The notes under the pieces were generated by a model that saw only the letters and a list, made by a program, of their open reading frames with translations, was not told where the DNA came from and ran no database searches. A stretch of DNA of 49,504 bases, from NCBI GenBank assembly GCA_964477735.1, contig CAYZFD010000008.1:1-49504 (forward strand), read 5' to 3'. Origin of the DNA: CAYZFD01 sp964477735. GTDB taxonomy: Bacteria > Bacteroidota > Bacteroidia > Flavobacteriales > Flavobacteriaceae. Position numbers and translations under genes: made by a program. Of the stretch, positions 15,894-24,991 are shown piece after piece. Numbering within the stretch: position 1 is the stretch's first letter; every line of letters starts with the position of its first letter.

Positions 15894-18800
15894 ATGAAAC
15901 AGCTGTTAACGCCACAGCTTCCCAAAACCTTTTTTTCGTCGGATCAACTCATTCGGCTTCAACAACTTATATCCCAAAATCAAACTTTAATTGAAGTCTC
16001 AGGACTGGTGGGTTCTGCACTTTCAATGACAGTGGCCAAGCTTTTTTTGGATTCAGACCGGCCTTTTTTGTGGTTGCTAGAGTCAAAGGAAAGTGCCGCC
16101 TACCATCTAAACGACTTGGAAAACATACTAGGGGAAGAAAACGTAATGTTCTATCCTGCCAGCTATCGTCGTCCCTACGAAATCGAAGAAACCGACAACG
16201 CCAATGTGTTGCTTCGTGCCAAAGTGCTTAACCGAATCAACACCGCCAAAAGACACGCTTTGGTGGTCACTTATCCCGAGGCACTTTTCGAAAAAGTAGT
16301 CACCAAAAAAACACTTGAAAAGAGCACTTTAAGTTTAAAGGTTGGTGAAAAAGTATCTCTTGATTTCGTCAACGAGACTCTTTTTGAATATGGTTTTAAC
16401 AGGCAAGATTTTGTAACCGAAGCAGGAGAATTTTCTGTTCGAGGTGGAATTTTAGATGTATTTTCCTATGCCCATGAATTTCCTTTTCGGATTGAATTTT
16501 TTGGTAATGAGGTTGAAAGCATCAGAAGTTTTGATGTTGAGACACAACTGTCTGACCAGCCCTATAAGAAAATTAAAATATTGCCTAATGTAGAAAACAA
16601 ATTGACCCAGGAGAATCGGCAAGATTTCATGCATTTGTTTCCCGAAAAAAGTTTGTTTCTTCACCATAACTTGTCTGCTTCGCAAGCCATATTTGATGGG
16701 TTGTTTGAAAAAGCCCAAGAACAATTTCTGAAGCTCAAAGGCGAAATCAAACATGCCCAACCGAGTGATTTGTTTTTAGATGGCGAAAACTTTTGCAAAC
16801 TTTTTCAGGACTATAACCGGTTGCACTTTTCGAGCTCAAAATCCCAAGAAATTGGTTTTGACACCTTGCCTCAAATGGCTTTCAATCGCCAATTTCACCT
16901 GCTGGTGAACACCTTAAAAGATTATGATCAAAAAGGCTTTCAAAACATTTTGTTTTGTTCCAACGAACAACAAGCCAAACGGTTTCATGACATCTTTGAA
17001 GAACTCTCGATTGACTTGAATTATCAAACAAAGATATTTCCTCTCTATCAAGGTTTTGTGGACCATCAAAGTAAGCTTGTTTGTTATACTGATCATCAAA
17101 TTTTTGAACGCTATCACAAGTTTAATCTCAAAACCAATACGGCCAAAAAACAAGCGCTGGCTCTAAGTGAATTGAATCAGCTTCAAGTAGGCGATTATGT
17201 GACTCACATTGACCACGGAATTGGAAGGTTTGGAGGCTTGCAAAAAATTGAAGTAGAGGGCAAAACCCAAGAGAGTCTAAAGTTGATTTATGGCGATCGC
17301 GACATTCTTTATGTGAGCATTCACGCCCTTCATAAAATCTCAAAATACAACGGCAAAGATGGCGTTGTGCCTCGACTCTATAAATTGGGTTCTGGTGCAT
17401 GGGCTAAAGTAAAGCAGAAAACCAAAAAACGCATTAGAGAAGTGGCGTTTAATCTCATTCAAGTATATGCCAAACAGCGCATGAAAAAAGGTTTTCAATG
17501 TGCCCCCGACAGTTATCTGCAACACGAGTTAGAAGCCTCATTTATGTATGAAGACACTCCTGATCAGGTGCAAGCCACAGCCGACGTAAAAGCAGATATG
17601 GAATCTGAAAGACCCATGGATCGTTTGGTTTGTGGTGATGTTGGCTTTGGCAAAACTGAAGTGGCCATTCGAGCGGCCTTCAAGGCCATAGACAATGGCA
17701 AACAAGTGGCAGTTTTGGTGCCGACTACGATTTTGGCCTATCAACATTATAAGACTTTTAGTCAACGTTTGTCTGATTTCCCTGTAAGTGTTGATTACCT
17801 AAATCGATTTAGGTCTGCTAAAGAAAAAAAAGAAGTGCAAGAAGGACTGCGTCAGGGAAAAATTGACCTCATTATAGGCACTCATCAACTTGTTAATGCC
17901 GCAGTAACATTTAAAGATTTAGGACTACTAATTGTTGATGAGGAACAAAAGTTTGGCGTTGCTGTTAAGGAAAAGCTTAGAAGCATCAAAGAAAATGTGG
18001 ATGTGCTCACGCTCACGGCGACGCCCATTCCAAGAACACTTCAATTTAGCTTGATGTCGGCGCGCGATCTATCGGTCATCAACACACCACCACCAAACCG
18101 CTACCCGATAGAGAGTCAGGTGATTGGTTTTCAGGAAGAGACCATTCGCGATGCCATTTCTTATGAAATTCAAAGAGGCGGCCAAACCTTTTTTATTCAT
18201 AATAGAATAGAAAACATTAAGGAAGTGGCTGGCATGATCCAGCGCTTGGTTCCCGACGCAAAAATTGCTGTGGGACATGGGCAACTTGACGGAAAGAAAC
18301 TCGAAACATTGATGATCGATTTCATGAGAGGTGCCTATGATGTTTTGGTCTCAACAACAATCGTGGAAAGTGGCCTAGATGTGCCGAATGCCAATACCAT
18401 TTTCATTAATCAAGCGCAACATTTTGGGCTGAGTGACTTGCATCAAATGCGCGGGCGCGTGGGCAGGAGCAACAAAAAGGCTTTTTGTTATTTCATCACC
18501 GCACCCTATTCCACGCTCACCGAAGATGCTCGAAAACGCATTCAGGCTTTGGAGCAACATACCGCGCTAGGAGTTGGATTTCAAATCGCGCTAAAAGATC
18601 TTGAAATTCGAGGGGCAGGAGACCTTTTGGGTGGCGAGCAAAGTGGGTTTATTAATGATATTGGTTTTGAAACCTACCAAAAGATTCTGAACGAAACCAT
18701 CGAAGAACTGAAAGAAAAAGAGTTCGAAGGGCTTTATGAATCCTCCTCAAAAGCTGGAAAACACTTTGTTCGTGAAACTCAAATAGACACTGATTTTGAA

Positions 18801-19247
18801 CTTCTTTTTCCCGACGATTATGTCAATAGCATCAAAGAAAGACTACAACTCTATAGCCGTTTGGCCAACATAGACTCAAAAAAAGGATTGTTTGAGTTTG
18901 AAACTGAATTAAAAGATCGATTTGGGACGCTACCCACTCAAACCGTTGATTTACTAAATTCTGTTAGACTGAAGTGGATTGCACAACTGTTGGGCTGGGA
19001 AAAATTATTACTCCAAAAGGGAGTGATGTTAGGTTATTTTATAGCCGACCCTCAAAACGCCTACTACCAAAGTGAGGGCTTCAAAACCTTACTTGTTTGG
19101 ATACAAAAAAACAAGGGAATTGCTGTCCTGAAAGAAAAAGAAACAAGAAATGGACTTCGATTATTTATGCGCTTCGACAACATTCGAAACGTAGAACAGG
19201 CCCTAAATGTCTTGAAGCCACTAGAAAATGAGCTAAAAAATCTATAA
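15894..19247 (+). CDS. mfd: Transcription-repair coupling factor Mfd
   Basis: Mfd strips stalled RNA polymerase from DNA lesions and recruits UvrA. The order of domains is a UvrB-like N-terminus (about 1-330, with YPASYRRPYEIEETDNAN and FSVRGGILDVF), the CarD-like RNA-polymerase-interacting domain (about 420-500, GDYVTHIDHGIGRFGGL), and an SF2 helicase. The helicase has Walker A at about 581-590 (GDVGFGKTEVA), DEEQ box VDEEQKFG, motif III TATPIPRT, and TRG motif HQMRGRVGR. The C-terminal TRCF domain follows (about 940-1100). The length of 1117 residues is typical. It ends 6 bases inside the convergent ACT-domain gene. Confidence 0.96.
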   Translation: MKQLLTPQLPKTFFSSDQLIRLQQLISQNQTLIEVSGLVGSALSMTVAKLFLDSDRPFLWLLESKESAAYHLNDLENILGEENVMFYPASYRRPYEIEETDNANVLLRAKVLNRINTAKRHALVVTYPEALFEKVVTKKTLEKSTLSLKVGEKVSLDFVNETLFEYGFNRQDFVTEAGEFSVRGGILDVFSYAHEFPFRIEFFGNEVESIRSFDVETQLSDQPYKKIKILPNVENKLTQENRQDFMHLFPEKSLFLHHNLSASQAIFDGLFEKAQEQFLKLKGEIKHAQPSDLFLDGENFCKLFQDYNRLHFSSSKSQEIGFDTLPQMAFNRQFHLLVNTLKDYDQKGFQNILFCSNEQQAKRFHDIFEELSIDLNYQTKIFPLYQGFVDHQSKLVCYTDHQIFERYHKFNLKTNTAKKQALALSELNQLQVGDYVTHIDHGIGRFGGLQKIEVEGKTQESLKLIYGDRDILYVSIHALHKISKYNGKDGVVPRLYKLGSGAWAKVKQKTKKRIREVAFNLIQVYAKQRMKKGFQCAPDSYLQHELEASFMYEDTPDQVQATADVKADMESERPMDRLVCGDVGFGKTEVAIRAAFKAIDNGKQVAVLVPTTILAYQHYKTFSQRLSDFPVSVDYLNRFRSAKEKKEVQEGLRQGKIDLIIGTHQLVNAAVTFKDLGLLIVDEEQKFGVAVKEKLRSIKENVDVLTLTATPIPRTLQFSLMSARDLSVINTPPPNRYPIESQVIGFQEETIRDAISYEIQRGGQTFFIHNRIENIKEVAGMIQRLVPDAKIAVGHGQLDGKKLETLMIDFMRGAYDVLVSTTIVESGLDVPNANTIFINQAQHFGLSDLHQMRGRVGRSNKKAFCYFITAPYSTLTEDARKRIQALEQHTALGVGFQIALKDLEIRGAGDLLGGEQSGFINDIGFETYQKILNETIEELKEKEFEGLYESSSKAGKHFVRETQIDTDFELLFPDDYVNSIKERLQLYSRLANIDSKKGLFEFETELKDRFGTLPTQTVDLLNSVRLKWIAQLLGWEKLLLQKGVMLGYFIADPQNAYYQSEGFKTLLVWIQKNKGIAVLKEKETRNGLRLFMRFDNIRNVEQALNVLKPLENELKNL

Positions 19248-19910
19248 ATTTTTGAGGTTTTTAATCACCTTAAAAGCACGATCGACCTGATCTTCATTAA
19301 CCAAAATGGTGAACTCATTAGAAGTTGAAATGACCTCATAAATGTTCACCCCTTCCCATGATAAACGTTGGAAAACAAAATAATAAATCCCAGGAATAGA
19401 AACGTTTTCAGTTGGAAGTTTTAAGGTAATTGAGGACAATTCTCCTTGCTTACTTAGGCACTCCTCATCTTTCAAAAAACTCTCCACTTCCTTAGATAAG
19501 TTGCTGCTAACCACAATATTACACTCATTCACACCTCTCGAAGAAGTGTAAAAGTCGTCTTTGTTTTTGTAAATACTCGACATCAGCAAAGCTTGGTTTG
19601 AAAGCAAAGTGTCAGTAACTTTATAATTGTAATCGACAAGCGAGGAACGCACTGTAATCTCACCAATATCTTTCAAAATTCGAATGATTTTGTGGGTGGT
19701 TCTAAACTCCAAACCTTCCGACAAACGCTTCAATGCCATCACAATAGCACCATTGCGAACTTCACGTTTGAGGCTTAACTCAATTTCGGGTTTCATTTCT
19801 CTTGACAAGGAAGTAAGGTTGATGATTCCCTGAGTGAGTGCACTTATCAAAAATGGTTTGCCTTTGATGTAATCCTCAACAGCTCCAGAAATGGTTCTCG
19901 CCGTACTCAT
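19242..19910 (-). CDS. ACT-domain protein with aspartokinase-like C-terminus (no kinase domain)
   Basis: The 222-residue protein has an N-terminal helical part (AVEDYIKGKPFLISALTQGIINLTSLSREM, seen in two stretches) that could be DNA-binding. The C-terminal region (about 135-222) resembles the regulatory ACT domain of aspartate kinase: IPGIYYFVFQRLSWEGVNIY, then STSNEFTILVNEDQVDRAFKVI. The amino-acid kinase domain is absent, so it cannot phosphorylate aspartate. It may sense an amino acid, possibly lysine or threonine. Similar stand-alone proteins are widespread in Bacteroidota but uncharacterised, as far as I know. It converges with mfd, overlapping by 6 bases. Confidence 0.7.
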   Translation of the reverse strand: MSTARTISGAVEDYIKGKPFLISALTQGIINLTSLSREMKPEIELSLKREVRNGAIVMALKRLSEGLEFRTTHKIIRILKDIGEITVRSSLVDYNYKVTDTLLSNQALLMSSIYKNKDDFYTSSRGVNECNIVVSSNLSKEVESFLKDEECLSKQGELSSITLKLPTENVSIPGIYYFVFQRLSWEGVNIYEVISTSNEFTILVNEDQVDRAFKVIKNLKNL

Positions 19911-19990
19911 TTTAAATTTGATTTATTGTTTGTGCAAATTTCGTTAAAAAACGAAAAAAATATACTAATTGTTTTATTTTTAACAATATG

Positions 19991-20350
19991 CTAAAAAAAG
20001 TAAAAGGCATCTTTGAAATGTTCAACCGCAGGTCCATTTGATGTCCATAAAATTGCGATAATGTCAAAACGCACCTCAAAATCGAGTTTGTTTTGATGCA
20101 CATAATGATCTGCTGCGCTAATGAAAAGCTGCTTTTTTTTATGTGAAACGAAACTTTCGGGAAGCCCAAAAGCATCACTACTACGAGCTTTGACCTCCAC
20201 AAAAACCAAAGTTTCATTTTTTTCAGCAATAATGTCGATTTCGGCTTTCAGATAACGAAAGTTTTTAGCTCTAATTAGATAACCATTTTTCTGAAGAAAG
20301 TGGGCAGCAAAACTTTCAGATTTTCGACCGAGTTCGTGTGATGAAGACAT
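19991..20350 (-). CDS. yraN: YraN family (UPF0102) protein
   Basis: This 119-residue protein of the nuclease-like UPF0102 family has the restriction-endonuclease-fold motif: Asp in AEIDIIAE followed by ExK in LVFVEVKARSS, with the usual N-terminus GRKSESFAAHFLQKNGYLI. The family is assumed to be nuclease-related, but its role is not established. It is divergent from metG with a 100-base gap, and 80 bases separate it from the ACT-domain gene on the same strand. A frame shifted by one at 19912-20229 is a shadow of this gene. Confidence 0.88.
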   Translation of the reverse strand: MSSSHELGRKSESFAAHFLQKNGYLIRAKNFRYLKAEIDIIAEKNETLVFVEVKARSSDAFGLPESFVSHKKKQLFISAADHYVHQNKLDFEVRFDIIAILWTSNGPAVEHFKDAFYFF

Positions 20351-20425
20351 AGGATTGGGGTTGAACGTACAATTTACAAAAACTACAAATGTTTACAAAA
20401 CGAAGCTCAAGAAAACAAGATGTAG

Positions 20426-20433
20426 TATTTTTG
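20426..20433 (+). promoter_or_regulatory. Candidate -7 element of metG
   Basis: TATTTTTG matches TAnnTTTG and ends 17 bases before the chosen metG ATG at 20451. The -33 region is weak. It excludes the in-frame TTG at 20355, which lies upstream of the promoter. Confidence 0.45.
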
Positions 20434-20450
20434 CGGCTAATTCCATCAAT

Positions 20451-22502
20451 ATGAGCATGCAGGCCAAACGCCACACACTTACCGCCGCCCTTCCCTACAC
20501 AAATGGCCCCATACACATTGGGCATTTGGCGGGTGTGTATGTTCCGGCCGATATTTATGCGCGCTTTCTTCGACTTCAGAACAAAGATGTGCTCTTCGTT
20601 TGTGGAAGTGACGAACATGGCGTGGCCATTCAGATGAAAGCCAAAAAAGAAGGGGTTAGTCCTCAAGAAGTTATTGATAAATATCACGAACTGATTAAAA
20701 CTTCTTTCGATGCCTTTGGTATTAGCTTCGATCACTATAGCCGCACTTCTTCAAAAACACACCACCAAACAGCTTCTCAGTTTTTTAAAAAACTTTATGA
20801 AAAGCAAGATTTTGTTGAAGAAGTTTCTTCTCAGCTTTATGATGAAAAAGAAAAGCAATTTTTGGCAGATCGCTTTGTGATGGGCCATTGCCCAAAATGT
20901 AATTATCCCGAAGCCTATGGCGATCAATGCGAAAAATGCGGGACCTCACTCAGCCCCACAGAACTCATCGATCCCGTTTCAACATTGAGCGGCGTGAAAC
21001 CTGTTTTTAAAGAAACCAAACATTGGTATCTTCCCTTAGACCAGTATACCGATTTTTTAAAAGATTGGATTCTCGAAGGTAAAAAAGGAGACTGGAAACC
21101 CAATGTTTACGGACAAGTAAAATCTTGGCTCGACGATGGTTTAAAACCCAGGGCTGTGACTCGTGATTTAGATTGGGGAATTCCTGTGCCTGTTAAAGGT
21201 GCAGAGGGTAAAGTGCTCTATGTGTGGTTTGATGCCCCAATTGGTTATATCTCATCAACCAAAGAATGGGCAACCGAAAAAGGGGTTGACTGGGAACCCT
21301 ACTGGAAAGACGAAGAAACCGAACTGATCCATTTTATTGGAAAAGATAACATAGTATTTCACTGTATCATTTTTCCGGCCATGCTAAAAGCACACGGGGA
21401 CTATATTTTGCCCAAAAACGTGCCCGCTAACGAATTCCTAAATCTAGAAGGCCAAAAACTCTCTACTTCTAAAAACTGGGCGGTTTGGCTTCACGAATAT
21501 TTAGAGGATTTTCCAGACCAGCAAGACAGTTTGCGATATGCCCTCACGGCCAATGCGCCAGAAACCAAAGACAACGACTTTACATGGGCAGATTTTCAGG
21601 CCCGAAACAATAGTGAACTCGTAGCCATTTATGGAAACTTTGTAAACCGCGTGATGGTTCTCACTCACAAATATTATGGAGGGATTGTACCCCCAGCCCA
21701 TACGCTCACGAATTTAGACCAAAATATTTTGGCTGAAGCATTTTCCTATCCACAAAAAATAGCAACTTCCTTAGAACGTTTTCGGTTTAGAGAAGCCAGC
21801 CAAGAAATGATGAATTTGGCACGACTCGGAAACAAATACTTAGCAGAACAAGAACCCTGGAAATTAATTAAAACCCAACCCAAACGTGTTGAAACCATCA
21901 TGAATACTGCCTTGCAAATCACGTCCCTTTTGGCTTATGTTTCAGAACCTTTTCTACCATTTACATCGAAAAAACTTCAAAACACCCTTAAACTCCCAGC
22001 TAAATTTTGGTCATCGCTGAACCCCCAAACAACTTTGCTAGAAACCGAAAAAACCTTAGGAGAAGCAACACTTTTATTTCATAAAATTGAAGATGATGCC
22101 ATCGAAAAGCAAAAACAAAAATTGCAAAAACAAGAAGTTGATTCAACCGTTGCTGAAACGCCCAAACCCACGATAGACTTTGATAGTTTTTTGAAAATTG
22201 ACCTAAGAGTTGGTACAATTATTGAAGCCAAGAAAATGCCAAAAGCTGATAAACTCATGATCCTCACTGTTGATGCTGGAAGTGAAAAACGAACCATAGT
22301 ATCTGGGATTGCGACACATTACAATGCTGAAGAATTGTTAGGAAAACAAGTGAGTTTTGTAGCCAATTTAGCACCACGAAAACTCCGAGGAGTGGAAAGC
22401 CAAGGTATGATTCTCATGGCTGAAGATGAAAACAAAAAACCCATTTTTGTTTCGCCAGAAAATAAACTAAATTTACCCTTAAAGGGATTGCCCATAAAAT
22501 AA
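20451..22502 (+). CDS. metG: Methionine--tRNA ligase with C-terminal tRNA-binding domain
   Basis: This class I synthetase charges initiator and elongator tRNA-Met. It shows the HIGH-type motif PYTNGPIHIGH at the N-terminus, a four-Cys zinc knuckle (CPKC, then CEKC, about residues 145-165), and the KMSKS loop as KLSTS at about 336-340. The anticodon-binding helical domain follows, and the last 110 residues form an EMAP/Trbp-like OB domain (IDFDSFLKIDLRVGTI, then GVESQGMILMAED) used for dimerisation and tRNA binding. The length of 683 residues is standard. The small 77-residue reading frame follows after 18 bases. Confidence 0.96.
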   Translation: MSMQAKRHTLTAALPYTNGPIHIGHLAGVYVPADIYARFLRLQNKDVLFVCGSDEHGVAIQMKAKKEGVSPQEVIDKYHELIKTSFDAFGISFDHYSRTSSKTHHQTASQFFKKLYEKQDFVEEVSSQLYDEKEKQFLADRFVMGHCPKCNYPEAYGDQCEKCGTSLSPTELIDPVSTLSGVKPVFKETKHWYLPLDQYTDFLKDWILEGKKGDWKPNVYGQVKSWLDDGLKPRAVTRDLDWGIPVPVKGAEGKVLYVWFDAPIGYISSTKEWATEKGVDWEPYWKDEETELIHFIGKDNIVFHCIIFPAMLKAHGDYILPKNVPANEFLNLEGQKLSTSKNWAVWLHEYLEDFPDQQDSLRYALTANAPETKDNDFTWADFQARNNSELVAIYGNFVNRVMVLTHKYYGGIVPPAHTLTNLDQNILAEAFSYPQKIATSLERFRFREASQEMMNLARLGNKYLAEQEPWKLIKTQPKRVETIMNTALQITSLLAYVSEPFLPFTSKKLQNTLKLPAKFWSSLNPQTTLLETEKTLGEATLLFHKIEDDAIEKQKQKLQKQEVDSTVAETPKPTIDFDSFLKIDLRVGTIIEAKKMPKADKLMILTVDAGSEKRTIVSGIATHYNAEELLGKQVSFVANLAPRKLRGVESQGMILMAEDENKKPIFVSPENKLNLPLKGLPIK

Positions 22503-22520
22503 ACCTATACCCCGCGCCCC

Positions 22521-22754
22521 ATGAAAATCTTGTCACACCCCAAATTCATTCGCACAATAGGTTTATTTGCTACAATCACTACTGCCCTGCTATTTTTTAC
22601 TCAAGAAAAAATTCCAGACCAAATTCCCTTTCATAACATTTTTAAATGCCCACAACAATTCTATATTATGCTATTTATCCCGAGCATCACGGCAACATTG
22701 TTTAGCGAAATCTTGTTGTTTCTAAGAAAAAAGGGCTTAAGTCGAAAGACATAA
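22521..22754 (+). CDS. Possible small membrane protein, unknown
   Basis: This 77-residue frame starts MKILSHPKFIRTIGLFATI and has two hydrophobic stretches (about 11-26 and 47-67), so it could be a two-pass inner-membrane protein. It follows metG by 18 bases. I do not recognise it. Its last codons run into the terminator hairpin of the convergent ssb gene (22731-22760), which is unusual and lowers confidence. It may be real, a decayed gene, or chance. Confidence 0.35.
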   Translation: MKILSHPKFIRTIGLFATITTALLFFTQEKIPDQIPFHNIFKCPQQFYIMLFIPSITATLFSEILLFLRKKGLSRKT

Positions 22755-22760
22755 GCCCTT
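22731..22760 (-). terminator. Rho-independent terminator downstream of ssb
   Basis: On the minus strand AAGGGCTTATGT pairs with ACTTAAGCCCTT (one mismatch) around CTTTCG, followed by TTTTTTC. It lies 41 bases past the ssb stop and overlaps the end of the small + strand frame, so it may end transcription from both sides. Confidence 0.75.
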
Positions 22761-22801
22761 AATGCGTTGTTGAAAAACAACCGTTCAAGAAATTGAATTG
22801 C

Positions 22802-23128
22802 CTAGAACAACTTCATCTCATAGGCATGGACTTCAGTCACATACCTTTTTTCACCCTCTTTGGATTCATAGGACCTGTGCACGAGCTTGCCTTCAACAGC
22901 CACTTGCTTTCCTTTCGAAAGATATTCAGCTGCAATTTCAGACAATTTTCCACGCATCACAACATCGTGCCATTGGGTGTCCTCAACTTTTTCGCCTTTG
23001 GCATTTTTGTAAACCTCATTGGTGGCAAGGCTAAACTTTGTGAGTTGGTTGCCATCTTCGAATTGAATGACTTCGGGGTCTTGCCCTAAGTGTCCAATTA
23101 ATTGTACTTTGTTTGATAATTTGTTCAT
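22802..23128 (-). CDS. ssb: Short single-stranded DNA-binding protein (OB domain only)
   Basis: The 108-residue protein begins MNKLSNKVQLIGHLGQDPEV, with the OB-fold signatures LTKFSLATNEVY, DTQWHDVVMRGKLSEIAAEYL and KGKQVAVEGKL. It ends right after the fold. The glycine-rich linker and acidic DDDIPF-type tail that recruits partner proteins are missing, so this is probably a secondary SSB paralogue as seen in many Bacteroidota. Starting at 23128 removes an unrelated 18-residue extension. It is divergent from the zinc-ribbon gene and has its own terminator. Confidence 0.9.
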   Translation of the reverse strand: MNKLSNKVQLIGHLGQDPEVIQFEDGNQLTKFSLATNEVYKNAKGEKVEDTQWHDVVMRGKLSEIAAEYLSKGKQVAVEGKLVHRSYESKEGEKRYVTEVHAYEMKLF

Positions 23129-23224
23129 GATATAAAGATTTAAATGAAACGTTATTGATCCAACTTTTGAATCACAGCACAAATTTGTAACAACACCACA
23201 ATAGCACTCGGCTATTACGCATTT

Positions 23225-23281
23225 GCTTTCGAAAGCAGTCGTTTGTAACCGTTTGTAATTGAATAATTATTTGTATATTTG
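23225..23281 (+). promoter_or_regulatory. Promoter with palindrome and direct repeats, between ssb and the zinc-ribbon gene
   Basis: GCTTTCGAAAGC (23225-23236) is a perfect 12-base palindrome. CGTTTGTAA occurs at 23240-23248 and 23250-23258, one helical turn apart. TTTG at 23252-23255 and TATATTTG at 23274-23281, spaced by 18, form a full Bacteroidota promoter for the gene at 23300. The overlap of the second direct repeat with the -33 box suggests operator control. Confidence 0.6.
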
Positions 23282-23299
23282 ATTGAATATCAATAAATC

Positions 23300-23647
23300 A
23301 TGAAAAAAAATTGCCCTGAATGCGAAACTCCAATTGTTGGAAGGATAGATAAAGTATTTTGCAGTGACTACTGCAGAAACGCACATAACAACCGCAAAAA
23401 CAAAGATGCCAACAACCTCGTTCGAACCATCAACAACAGGTTAAGAAAAAATCATCGGATTTTATGCCAGCTAAACCCTAGTGACAAAACTAAGACATCG
23501 AAACAAAAACTACTCGACAAAGGTTTTTCTTTTCAATATTTCACACACACCTACACCACCAAAAGTGGCACGGTTTATTATTTTGTATATGACCAAGGCT
23601 ATCTTCCCATTGAAAACGACTGGTTTGCATTGGTGAGGAGAAAATAA
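23300..23647 (+). CDS. Small zinc-ribbon protein (DUF2116-like), conserved in flavobacteria
   Basis: The 115-residue basic protein has an N-terminal four-Cys zinc site: CPEC at residues 5-8 and CSDYC about 14 residues later, followed by a Lys/Arg/Asn-rich helix (RNAHNNRKNKDANNLVR). The C-terminal half (about 65-115) has alternating strands ending YLPIENDWFALVRRK. It probably binds nucleic acid, but the function is unknown. The strong promoter at 23252-23281 drives it. It stops one base before the convergent CBS gene. Confidence 0.75.
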   Translation: MKKNCPECETPIVGRIDKVFCSDYCRNAHNNRKNKDANNLVRTINNRLRKNHRILCQLNPSDKTKTSKQKLLDKGFSFQYFTHTYTTKSGTVYYFVYDQGYLPIENDWFALVRRK

Positions 23648-23648
23648 A

Positions 23649-24116
23649 TTACCAATTCTGACTCCTTAACTTCAGCGCAGCAAAGACAATATCTTTTCGG
23701 CTGATTTGCCCCACCAAGCGCCCCCGATCAACCACAGGAAGGCGACGTCTAGAATTTTGATGAAACATACTAGCGGCATCAAAAATACTTCGATCGGCTT
23801 CGATTGTTTGCACTTGATCGGACATAAAATGAGAAACTTTTTTTTCGAGAATTGGCATATTAAAATAGCGACTGTCAGAAATTTCTTTCATACAATCAGC
23901 CTCAGAAATAATGCCCACCAATTGCCCATTGGGCTCCACCACTGGTCCGCCCGAAATATTGTGCCGAATGAGTTTTTCCATCACTGTTAGAATCGACTGA
24001 TCTGGTTGGAAGGTGATGAGGTCTTTGGCATGGGTCATATAGGATTTAACCAAAATCGGTGCTTTGGTTTTGTTGGGCTCTGTGGCTCTCGGGCCTTGAA
24101 AACTTTTTACTGCCAT
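23649..24116 (-). CDS. CBS-domain pair protein
   Basis: The 155-residue protein consists of a short leader (MAVKSFQGPRATEPNKTK) and two CBS domains: VKSYMTHAKDLITFQPDQS to GIISEADCMKEI, and VSHFMSDQVQTIEADRS to GQISRKDIVFAAL. Such pairs bind adenine nucleotides and act as energy sensors. Which partner it regulates is unknown. I start at 24116 because the frame further upstream is hydrophobic and unlike the family. The gene is divergent from the SDR-type gene with 74 bases between them. Confidence 0.85.
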   Translation of the reverse strand: MAVKSFQGPRATEPNKTKAPILVKSYMTHAKDLITFQPDQSILTVMEKLIRHNISGGPVVEPNGQLVGIISEADCMKEISDSRYFNMPILEKKVSHFMSDQVQTIEADRSIFDAASMFHQNSRRRLPVVDRGRLVGQISRKDIVFAALKLRSQNW

Positions 24117-24176
24117 AATTGTTGGGTTTTGCACTGTAAAATACAAAAAAAAGTGATAAATCGTATAAAAAATAGG

Positions 24177-24184
24177 TATTTTTG
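24177..24184 (+). promoter_or_regulatory. Candidate -7 element of the SDR-type gene
   Basis: TATTTTTG matches TAnnTTTG and ends 6 bases before the ATG at 24191, so the message would be leaderless or nearly so. No clear -33 box is visible. Confidence 0.4.
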
Positions 24185-24190
24185 GATTAA

Positions 24191-24991
24191 ATGAAGCAAA
24201 AATTAGCAATTTTAGGCTGTGGCTGGCTGGGTGTGGCTTTGGGCAAACATTATCATAAAAAGGGCTGGGAGGTAAAAGCCAGTGTAAGGACACTGGAAAA
24301 GTTAAAGGTTTTGGAAAAGCATGGTTTTAAGAGCTTTCAAATAAACTTAACGCCTTTAGAAATCGAAGGAGATTATGTTAAGTTTTTGGCCAATAACGAT
24401 GTGCTTGTCATTGCTATACCCCCAGGTCTTAGGTACCTCAACCCCGAGTCTTTTGTAGAAAAAATTGCGCTACTTTGCCATCATTTATCACCTAACCAAC
24501 GTATAATTTTTATTAGTAGTACTGCCGTTTATGGCGCATCACAGGGACTGGTTGATGAATTCACCACTCCCCTGCCTGAAACAGAAAATGGGCAACAAAT
24601 TTTAGCGGCTGAACGTCTCTTGCAAGCACATTGTTCACAAGCGACGGTGTTGCGATTTGCTGGTTTACTTGGCCCCAACCGACATCCCATTTTTGGTTTA
24701 TCTTCTAAAAAAACAATTGTGTCAGGCGGCACGCCAATTAATCTCATTCATTTAGAGGATTGTATAGGTCTAATTGAGACCATTATTGAAAGGAGTTTTT
24801 GGGGAAAATTGGTTTGTGGGGTGAGTCCATATCAACCAACCAAAAAGCAGTTCTACAGAGCCGCTGCCAAAGACCATGGAGTGCCAGAGCCTCAATTTAG
24901 CAAAAATGAAACTGCTGAAGGTAAACAAGTTTGTTCGAAGGTAGTGAAAAAAGCATTAGGCTATGTATTCAAGAGGCCTACTTTGTCATAA
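24191..24991 (+). CDS. NAD(P)-binding SDR-type protein (YeeZ-like epimerase fold)
   Basis: The 266-residue protein has a Rossmann N-terminus LAILGCGWLGVALGKHYHKKGW and the extended-SDR motif IFISSTAVYG. In it the catalytic Tyr sits in TAVYG, but the canonical YxxxK is not clear. RFAGLLGPNRHP and NLIHLEDCIGLIE match the YeeZ/epimerase-like group. The substrate is unknown. It overlaps the convergent lipoprotein gene by 14 bases. Confidence 0.78.
   Translation: MKQKLAILGCGWLGVALGKHYHKKGWEVKASVRTLEKLKVLEKHGFKSFQINLTPLEIEGDYVKFLANNDVLVIAIPPGLRYLNPESFVEKIALLCHHLSPNQRIIFISSTAVYGASQGLVDEFTTPLPETENGQQILAAERLLQAHCSQATVLRFAGLLGPNRHPIFGLSSKKTIVSGGTPINLIHLEDCIGLIETIIERSFWGKLVCGVSPYQPTKKQFYRAAAKDHGVPEPQFSKNETAEGKQVCSKVVKKALGYVFKRPTLS

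Noticed and set aside
23649..24293. Long version of the CBS protein, 214 residues
   Set aside because: The extra 59 residues are hydrophobic and cover the divergent promoter and start of the SDR-type gene.
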